Assembly (NCBI GenBank): GCA_023411775.1
Contig: JAEYOL010000209.1
Span: 1 to 12,309, forward strand
Origin: Bacteroidota bacterium
Lineage (GTDB): Bacteria > Bacteroidota > Bacteroidia > Chitinophagales > Chitinophagaceae
Length of the DNA stretch: 12,309 bases
Direction: 5' to 3'
In this document: positions 6,831 through 12,309 of the stretch, in pieces
How the letters are laid out: each line of letters begins with the position of its first letter
How positions within the stretch are numbered: position 1 is the first letter of the stretch
The notes under the pieces: model-generated
Databases searched by the model: none
Told to the model about the DNA's origin: nothing
What the model saw: the letters and a program-made list of their open reading frames with translations, nothing else
Program-made: the position numbers and the translations under genes

Positions 6831-9818
6831 GCTTGCATCATATTAACTGCTTACCTGGCCTTACAATTCAGGGCCCTTTCCCAGTCACCCTGGCGAATCG
6901 AAAGCCTCGGCGTAGCCGAGGGTCTTTCCGAAGGTTATGTATATGTGATCCACCAGGATAAAAAAGGGTTTATCTGGATCGGCACGCATGGCGGGCTCAA
7001 CCGTTATGATGGCTACGAATTCAGGGTTTTTCAATACACACCTTTCAATTTTTCTACACTGGGAGATAATGGCGTCTTTTTTTTGAAAGAAGACCCTGTC
7101 AATTCGAAATTCTGGATCGGAGGCAGCTCCTGCCTGAATGAGTTCGACCCGGAAACCTTTGTCAATACCCGGTATCGCTTTCCCAATAAACAACTCGAAT
7201 TTGCCGATGGCGTTTTCATAAACGATCACGAATTACTACTTGCCTGTGAATATGGGGTCTTGATTTTTAATACACAGAGTAAAAAGTTTACCGAAATACC
7301 CGTGTACGATGGCGACAACCGGCCGATTGCTATTTCCCGCGTAGAGAATGCCGCCATCGACAAAACAGGCAACGCCATGATCATGTGCAAAACAGGCATC
7401 TTTATTTACGACCCTGCAACCCAGTCGTGTAAAAGAAAAACACCAACCAGTCCCGATTTCTCCGCATTTGACCATGCTGGCATTTTCAATGTGCTTCATG
7501 ACTCCCGCGGCCTTTACTGGATCGCCACCAATAAAATGGGGCTGGTCCGCTTTGACCCGGCAAACCATGAATCGAAAAAACTCGTACTCATTCCTCCCCT
7601 TAAACAAGAGACGGTTAGATTTGAAGTGATCGCCGAAGACAGTCGCGGAAATATCTGGGTAGGAAGCTCGCATGGCTTGTTCCTGGTAAATCCCAATACA
7701 CTTTCTTATGAGTATTTTTCCCGGGAACTCAGTTCTCCCGAAATTAACGCGATCTACGAAGACCGCAACGGTGGTATCTGGATCGGCACCGTAGGTTCGG
7801 GCATCAGTAAATTGGAACGACACAACGCGGGATTTAACCATGTAAAGTTGCCAAAAGAAGATGCCGATCTTAAAACCGGTTCCTATGTTATGGGTTTGCA
7901 GCAGGATGGAGATGATATCTGGTTTGTCAATATCTGGGACCAGGTGGGGAAAGTTAACCTGGCAAACGGACAGGTTCAGATCCAACATATGCCCGACGGC
8001 TATAACTGGTATAGCGAGGGATCCGTTGTAAAAGAAAGGAATGGAGAGCTGGTTGTCTTAAATGGTGAACAACAACTTCGAATTCACAAACAAAAAGGTT
8101 TTCTTCAAAATAGTTTAAAACCTACTCCTGGCCTTACACATATTTTCCATTCACCGAATGGGAAAACCTGGTACATGGTGAAAGCGCCGGTTTTGGAAAC
8201 TTTTTCGCGCAAGGATACTATTTATGGTAACCAGTTTTTCTATGACGCGAAAGAGGATAATAATGGTAATATCTGGATCGGAAGCAGCCGTGGCCTGATC
8301 CGGTTTGATGTAAAAAATAATAGTTTCACCCATTTCCAGCACGACGATAATAATACAAATACCGTATCATCCGACTTTATTTATTCGCTCGAACTGGATG
8401 ACAGCAGCCATAATATCTGGATGGCGGCTTATCATGGCGGTCTTTGCAGCTATCATATTCCTTCGGGAAAATTTAGTCATCTCAGCACAGAAGATGGAAT
8501 GCCCGATAATATTGTCTATGCGCTGGAAAAAGACAACCATGGCCATTTATGGTTTAGCAGTAATGCGGGATTATCAGCCTACAACCCCCATACAAAAACT
8601 TTTCGCAACTATGGCGTACGTGACGGCCTGATCAACCATGAATTCAACCGGCGGGCAAGTTTTAAAAATGACCAGGGCTGGTTATTCTTTGGTGGTATCT
8701 CGGGAATAGATTATTTCCACCCCGACTCCATCATCAAAACCAGCACCATACAGAATCTATCCTTTACCGGTTTTAGTGTGTTTAACAAAACTTATACCCC
8801 AACAAATAAAAATGGATTTCCGTATATAGAACTAAAACACAGTGACCGGAATATTTCGATCCAGTTTGCTTCGCTTGACTACAGTGAACCAGGAAAGATA
8901 CAATACGCATACCGGCTTGATGACAATGAATGGATAAAAACCGGCAACCAGTACAAACTTTCAATTTCTGCTTTATCCAAAGGAATGCACCGGCTATCTG
9001 TTCGCTCCACCAACAGCGAAGGCGCCTGGCTCGACAATGAAATTTCCTGCATCATCATGGTACAACCAGCCTGGTGGCAAACCTGGTGGTTTAAGTCGAT
9101 AGTCGCAGCAATGCTGGCAGGCCTGTTCATCGGAGGCGTAAGATTTTATTACCGCCGAAAACTTGAAAAGCATAAAGCCGAATTGGAGAAACAGCAGGCC
9201 ATCGAAAAAGAAAGGACCCGGATCGCGACTGATATGCACGATGATCTGGGTGCTGGTTTATCGAGGATCAAATTCCTGAGTGAAACGATCGCTATAAAAA
9301 AGATGAAACAGGAGTCCGTTGAAACGGACATCAACAGCATTCGCGAATATTCACATGAAATGATCGATAAAATGGGTGAGATCGTTTGGGCCCTAAATGA
9401 AAAAAATGATTCCCTGAGTGATCTGCTTTCTTTTACCCGATCGTATGCCGTGGAGTACCTTACGCAGCACGGCATCAACGTCCGGGCTGAGATTGGCGAA
9501 GAGGTGCCTGCGAGATTTGTAACTGGTGAATTTCGTAGAAATGTTTATCTCGCCGTCAAGGAAGCGTTGCACAATATTGTGAAACATGCACAGGCTAACG
9601 AGGTGCTGATCAATTTTTCTGCAACGAATGGTTTAACCATTACCATTCAAGACAACGGCAAGGGGTATAACCTCGGGCAGGGGCGTCCTTTCAGCAATGG
9701 GCTGGGAAACATGAAAAATCGGATGGAGCACATTGGTGGTAACTTCGAAATAATAAATTCAAATGGAACCAAAGTAAAGCTATGGGCGCCACTACCGCGA
9801 TACCTTTCGTTCTATTGA
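6822..9818 (+). CDS. Periplasmic-propeller sensor histidine kinase (Reg_prop, Y_Y_Y, HisKA_3, HATPase_c)
   Basis: A 998-residue sensor. A signal sequence (about 1-21, ending ALSQ) sends the sensor half to the periplasm. Reg_prop blades recur with the pattern D-x-x-G-x-I/L-W-I/V-G/A: clear ones have their Trp at residues 52, 98, 233, 279, 320, 485, 533 and 577, with a more diverged one at 367, as expected for two beta-propellers. A Y_Y_Y Ig-like domain follows (about 645-750, YAYRLDDNEW at 695). One TM helix spans about 757-779, then a coiled coil (780-802) and a HisKA_3 helix pair with H806 in TDMHDDLGAGLSRIK. The ATPase has N918 in EALHNIVKHA, DNGKGYN and GLGNMKNRMEHIGG. There is no receiver or AraC domain, so it is not a one-piece hybrid; its regulator is the next gene, 37 nt downstream. 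Relatives often sense polysaccharide fragments, but no glycan genes lie here, so the ligand is open. Confidence 0.95.
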   Translation: MLRACIILTAYLALQFRALSQSPWRIESLGVAEGLSEGYVYVIHQDKKGFIWIGTHGGLNRYDGYEFRVFQYTPFNFSTLGDNGVFFLKEDPVNSKFWIGGSSCLNEFDPETFVNTRYRFPNKQLEFADGVFINDHELLLACEYGVLIFNTQSKKFTEIPVYDGDNRPIAISRVENAAIDKTGNAMIMCKTGIFIYDPATQSCKRKTPTSPDFSAFDHAGIFNVLHDSRGLYWIATNKMGLVRFDPANHESKKLVLIPPLKQETVRFEVIAEDSRGNIWVGSSHGLFLVNPNTLSYEYFSRELSSPEINAIYEDRNGGIWIGTVGSGISKLERHNAGFNHVKLPKEDADLKTGSYVMGLQQDGDDIWFVNIWDQVGKVNLANGQVQIQHMPDGYNWYSEGSVVKERNGELVVLNGEQQLRIHKQKGFLQNSLKPTPGLTHIFHSPNGKTWYMVKAPVLETFSRKDTIYGNQFFYDAKEDNNGNIWIGSSRGLIRFDVKNNSFTHFQHDDNNTNTVSSDFIYSLELDDSSHNIWMAAYHGGLCSYHIPSGKFSHLSTEDGMPDNIVYALEKDNHGHLWFSSNAGLSAYNPHTKTFRNYGVRDGLINHEFNRRASFKNDQGWLFFGGISGIDYFHPDSIIKTSTIQNLSFTGFSVFNKTYTPTNKNGFPYIELKHSDRNISIQFASLDYSEPGKIQYAYRLDDNEWIKTGNQYKLSISALSKGMHRLSVRSTNSEGAWLDNEISCIIMVQPAWWQTWWFKSIVAAMLAGLFIGGVRFYYRRKLEKHKAELEKQQAIEKERTRIATDMHDDLGAGLSRIKFLSETIAIKKMKQESVETDINSIREYSHEMIDKMGEIVWALNEKNDSLSDLLSFTRSYAVEYLTQHGINVRAEIGEEVPARFVTGEFRRNVYLAVKEALHNIVKHAQANEVLINFSATNGLTITIQDNGKGYNLGQGRPFSNGLGNMKNRMEHIGGNFEIINSNGTKVKLWAPLPRYLSFY

Positions 9819-9821
9819 AAC
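9798..9821 (+). repeat. Direct repeat, left copy (24 bp, 22/24 identical to 12101-12124)
   Basis: This copy covers the last six codons, stop codon and next three bases of the propeller kinase. It matches 12101-12124 in 22 of 24 positions, including an unbroken 13-base core, GTTCTATTGAAAC. The mismatches are at the 6th (C/A) and 11th (C/T) positions. Similarity stops abruptly on both sides. Confidence 0.75.
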
Positions 9822-9855
9822 GCGACTCCGAGCTGATTATATTCGGCAAATAGAA

Positions 9856-10485
9856 ATGAGTATAACGCTGGCAATAGTAGAAGACCTCGACGAGGTAAGG
9901 GATGGCTTGAAGAATTTTTTGGCCTTGAGCCCGGAGTTCAGGATACTTGACACTTTCAAAACAGCGGAGGAAGCGTTATATGAAATACCCCGCCTTCGCC
10001 CGGATATCGTAATTATGGACATCAACCTGCCCGGTATGAATGGTATTGAATGTATCAGGCAATTAAAAGGGAAGTGCCCATCCACCCAGTTTATGATGTT
10101 TACTGTTTATGAAAATGATGAAAAGGTCTTCGAGGCCTTAAAAGCCGGCGCTTCGGGTTACCTGCTGAAAAATACAGGCTTGTTACATATGGCGGAATCA
10201 CTGATGGAACTTCACCATGGCGGAAGTCCGATGAGCTCAACCATTGCCCGCAAACTGGTATCCATCTTCCGGGAAGAACATGCCGAGCAGGAGCCGACGG
10301 TGGCGCTCAGCAAACGCGAAAACGAGGTTTTGCAATGGCTTTCAAAAGGATTGTTGTATAAAGAAATTGCCGACCGCCTGGGTATATCCGTCAGTACAAT
10401 CAGGCAACATATACATAAGATATACGAAAAATTGCATGTTCAAAACCGGACCGAAGCGATCAATAAAGCGTTTGGAAAACATTGA
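9856..10485 (+). CDS. NarL/LuxR-type response regulator
   Basis: A 209-residue two-domain regulator. The receiver (1-120) has E9/D10, phosphoacceptor D55 in IVIMDINLPGMNG, T83 in MFTVYEND and K105 in GYLLKNT. The C-terminal GerE-type helix-turn-helix (about 149-205) reads LSKRENEVLQWLSKGLLYKEIA, then RLGISVSTIRQHIHKIYEKL with the usual DNA-recognition helix. It should bind DNA as a phosphorylated dimer. The gene starts 37 nt after the HisKA_3 kinase; HisKA_3 kinases and NarL-type regulators are standard partners, so these two form one signalling pair. Targets are unknown; the secreted ZU5-like protein 98 nt downstream is a candidate by position. The ATG at 9856 gives a complete receiver; no Shine-Dalgarno sequence, only the A-rich TAGAAATG context. 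Confidence 0.96.
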   Translation: MSITLAIVEDLDEVRDGLKNFLALSPEFRILDTFKTAEEALYEIPRLRPDIVIMDINLPGMNGIECIRQLKGKCPSTQFMMFTVYENDEKVFEALKAGASGYLLKNTGLLHMAESLMELHHGGSPMSSTIARKLVSIFREEHAEQEPTVALSKRENEVLQWLSKGLLYKEIADRLGISVSTIRQHIHKIYEKLHVQNRTEAINKAFGKH

Positions 10486-10583
10486 AAACCCGATGAGGTT
10501 TCAGCACGTGTTCTTCGCGTGGACATGCTAAATATGGTCCCGGCGATCGGTATCGCGATTGTGTACGCTATTCCCTCATTTTT

Positions 10584-11990
10584 ATGAAGAAATTATTTCT
10601 TATACTACTAGTTTTCACTGGCATTTTTGAAGTCTATCCCCAGGGAAATGACAGCATAGAGCTGCGCTTTCTCCCCCTTCCGGATTCAACAAGCCTCGGT
10701 ACTCCGGCTGGGAATAAAACAAGTAAATTGATAGGCCCCGACGGTGGCATAATTAGTTCTGATGACGGGAAACTGGAACTAGTCTTTCCCGCCGGAGCGT
10801 TGGATATAGCAACTGATATCAGCATTCAGCCTATAACACCGGTTATACCTAATGCAAACAAAGCGTACCAATTTGAACCTTCGGGCATCCGGTTTCAAAA
10901 ACCCGTCCAACTTATTTTTCGCTATAGCGATGAAGAAGCTGAAGCCTGTCCTCCAGAGTTAAAATTTATGGCCTTACAGGATCACCATGGGAAATGGGAT
11001 TACCTGAGCTATGAAGAGTGGGATAGCGCCACAAATAAACTCATCGGCCATATTTCACATTTTTCAGCTTTTGTGAATGGAAATGAAGTGGAGTTAAATG
11101 TTACCAGTGTAACCTTAAAGGTGGGTCAATCTCACCTGTTTGCGCTAAACATCGTTCAACCTCCAGTGTCAGCCGCCGACGCCGGTGAGGATGAGCTCGC
11201 AGCTCTTCCCAAAACTATCGATCGCGGCAACCGGCTTGCTGTTTGGAAAGTGAATGACCACACGGGGGGCAGCACACGTCATGGAACTGTTACCGCCATC
11301 CCAGGACAGCCCATTAAAGCAAACTATAAGGCGCCTTCGAAATTGACCGCTGATACCATAAAAGTACAGCTGGAACTGAATGATGTATTTGTGGAAAATA
11401 TAACGATCCGTACAGCCCGAAGAGGAAGAATGACCAGGCGTGTAACGCATCTGTCAAAACTGGCAACCTTTACATGCAGGGTAAAACTTTATGATGAGTT
11501 TAAAGTAACCGTAAATCATCAAATAAAAGTGGATGGTGGAGAAATGGCAGATACATCCGTTTTCCGCCTGAGGGTAGGAATTGAAGATCGGGTAAGTATC
11601 TCCGAGATTAAAAACCAGTTAGCCAAAGTTCATATCAGGCAAACGCGGTGCAGAGCAATTCATGTTAATGCAGCCACCTGTGTAGGATTGATAAATGTAG
11701 CTGGAATTAGGACCTCCAGTCTGTTTCCGACGCCGGATGGCCTGGTAAAGGTAAATGTGTTTTTTAGCCCCGCGCCACTGGTTTTGCCAGTCATTAATTT
11801 TCCACCCTGCGGCAGTAACCTTGCCTCGCCAACAACGCCGCCATTTATTTCGCAAAATGCATTCCCGGTATGGCTAAATTTCGAAGCCAAAAATGAAAAA
11901 CAACTTATAAGCCTATCCACGAATACTGTGGTTACCAGGCGGCACAACCCGGAAGATGTTATCGCGACCATAGAACCCATACGTGACTAA
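10584..11990 (+). CDS. Secreted protein with ZU5-like and Ig-like domains, function unknown
   Basis: A 468-residue protein with an N-terminal signal peptide (MKKLFLILLVFTGIFEVYPQ). Residues about 46-163 look like a ZU5 beta-domain: G51-P-D-G-G55, then FPAGAL at 68-73, a T-D-I-S-I-Q-P strand, and a C-terminal edge ISHFSAF (H159-F160-S161). Residues about 172-275 look like a bacterial Ig-like domain: VTLKVGQSHLF from 176, W221 in AVWKVND, a GT-turn, and ANYKAP at 246-251. The last 190 residues are not recognised; they contain two Cys in a short span (TRCRAIHVNAATC) and one in FPPCGS. There is no lipoprotein Cys, sorting tail or C-terminal anchor that I can see, so periplasmic or released is likely. 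It follows the response regulator by 98 nt and may be its target or sit in the same transcript. No enzyme motif is visible. Confidence 0.88.
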   Translation: MKKLFLILLVFTGIFEVYPQGNDSIELRFLPLPDSTSLGTPAGNKTSKLIGPDGGIISSDDGKLELVFPAGALDIATDISIQPITPVIPNANKAYQFEPSGIRFQKPVQLIFRYSDEEAEACPPELKFMALQDHHGKWDYLSYEEWDSATNKLIGHISHFSAFVNGNEVELNVTSVTLKVGQSHLFALNIVQPPVSAADAGEDELAALPKTIDRGNRLAVWKVNDHTGGSTRHGTVTAIPGQPIKANYKAPSKLTADTIKVQLELNDVFVENITIRTARRGRMTRRVTHLSKLATFTCRVKLYDEFKVTVNHQIKVDGGEMADTSVFRLRVGIEDRVSISEIKNQLAKVHIRQTRCRAIHVNAATCVGLINVAGIRTSSLFPTPDGLVKVNVFFSPAPLVLPVINFPPCGSNLASPTTPPFISQNAFPVWLNFEAKNEKQLISLSTNTVVTRRHNPEDVIATIEPIRD

Positions 11991-12100
11991 GCAACGTAAC
12001 TACGGCGCCGACTTAAATATCCTTTGGCGAGAACGGAAATCCCATCATAGTCCATGCTTTGAGAAAATTCAATAATCATGTAATCTAACATCATGTTCAC

Positions 12101-12124
12101 CGATAACTTTTGTTCTATTGAAAC
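12101..12124 (+). repeat. Direct repeat, right copy (24 bp, 22/24 identical to 9798-9821)
   Basis: This non-coding copy of the propeller-kinase 3' end lies 111 nt after the ZU5-like gene. Read in the kinase frame it would give Arg-stop-Leu-Leu-Phe-Tyr-stop, so it is not a functional gene end. Together the two copies bracket the response regulator and the ZU5-like gene (about 2.3 kb). Confidence 0.75.
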
Positions 12125-12164
12125 AGCATCAGTAATAATGTAAGTTTAATTGCCAACCTGGACA

Positions 12165-12213
12165 GGGAACTGGGAATTGGGGATTCGGAATTGGGCCCCT
12201 AATTACTAATTAC
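12165..12213. repeat. Degenerate intergenic repeat GGAATTGGG/CTAATTAC
   Basis: The stretch alternates GGGAACTGGGAATTGGGG, GATTCGGAATTGGG (12165-12195) and a short tandem TAATTAC TAATTAC (12200-12213). It resembles in style, though not exactly, the AAATTCCCAAAT part of the repeat at 2562-2624. An imperfect hairpin AATTGG/CTAATT (12189-12204) is possible but has no U-tract. It is probably spacer DNA of the phylum rather than a mobile element. Confidence 0.5.
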
Positions 12214-12309
12214 AAATCATTGTTGTCCGGGGAAACGCTGGCCTCGGAAAACGAAACAAGAAAATTACGGACTAAGCCGTCTTTACGCTAAGGGTTAAGC
12301 GAGCGGTCG

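Larger units (their letters stand above)
11991..12309. other. Gene-free right end of the window
   Basis: No credible coding region was found in these 319 nt. Forward frames are short (the longest ATG frame noted is 16 codons, 12094-12144), and the three reverse frames entering from the right edge all meet stops within about 36 nt. The stretch holds the right copy of the 24-bp direct repeat (12101-12124) and a degenerate GGAATTGGG repeat (12165-12213). A minus-strand gene ending at the very edge cannot be excluded. No convincing terminator follows the ZU5-like gene. Confidence 0.6.

Noticed and set aside
7236..7988. Minus-strand open frame of 250 codons inside the propeller kinase
   Set aside because: It is antisense to clear Reg_prop repeats; its translation shows no signal, domain or repeat of its own, and length alone is explained by the codon pattern of the real gene.
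6822..9818. Hybrid one-component sensor (kinase fused to receiver and AraC domain)
   Set aside because: The protein ends right after the ATPase glycine box; no receiver or AraC helix-turn-helix follows, and a separate NarL-type regulator is encoded next.
12286..12309. GTTAAGC near the right edge resembles an integron attC core (GTTRRRY), with an imperfect CGCT/AGCG dyad beside it
   Set aside because: A 7-mer match is expected by chance, no partner core or attC fold is visible before the window ends, and no integron integrase is present.

Overview
The window looks like chromosome of a Bacteroidota bacterium, most likely a Chitinophagales/Chitinophagaceae-type organism (inference). The reasons are a giant periplasmic-propeller sensor kinase, a LytS/LytTR pair of the kind common in this phylum, secreted M28 peptidases, start codons without Shine-Dalgarno sequences, a promoter candidate of the TTTG / TAnnTTTG type, and degenerate AATTTG-like spacer repeats of the sort I associate with this group. 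No tRNA, rRNA, CRISPR array, transposase or integrase was seen.

Left half, minus strand (1-4439): read in the direction of transcription, a four-TM LytS-type histidine kinase (4439-3360) is followed after 10 nt by a LytTR response regulator (3349-2621). After a 93-nt spacer with low-complexity repeats come two tandem secreted M28-family metallopeptidases (2527-1244, and 1145 to beyond the left edge, so truncated here). All four genes could be one transcription unit, but the 93-nt and 98-nt gaps leave room for separate promoters.

Centre: a 308-nt divergent intergenic region (4440-4747) holds a kinase promoter candidate and two dyad-symmetric sites. Then dxs (4748-6700, plus strand) encodes 1-deoxy-D-xylulose-5-phosphate synthase, the first step of the MEP isoprenoid pathway. 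It is the one clear housekeeping gene here.

Right half, plus strand: a 998-residue sensor kinase with a periplasmic Reg_prop/Y_Y_Y sensor and a HisKA_3 (NarX-like) kinase core (6822-9818) is followed by its NarL/LuxR-type response regulator (9856-10485). Next is a secreted protein with a ZU5-like domain and an Ig-like domain (10584-11990) of unknown function. The window ends with 319 nt without a credible gene.

Most genes are ordinary for the phylum. The points most worth a second look are: (i) a 24-bp near-perfect direct repeat (22/24) covering the stop codon of the propeller kinase and recurring beyond the ZU5 gene, bracketing a 2.3-kb segment; (ii) an H-F-S tripeptide at the C-terminal edge of the ZU5-like domain, which resembles the self-cleavage site of eukaryotic ZU5-UPA proteins; (iii) two mutually exclusive inverted repeats overlapping the start codon of the propeller kinase. 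I did not find a clear new multi-gene system.
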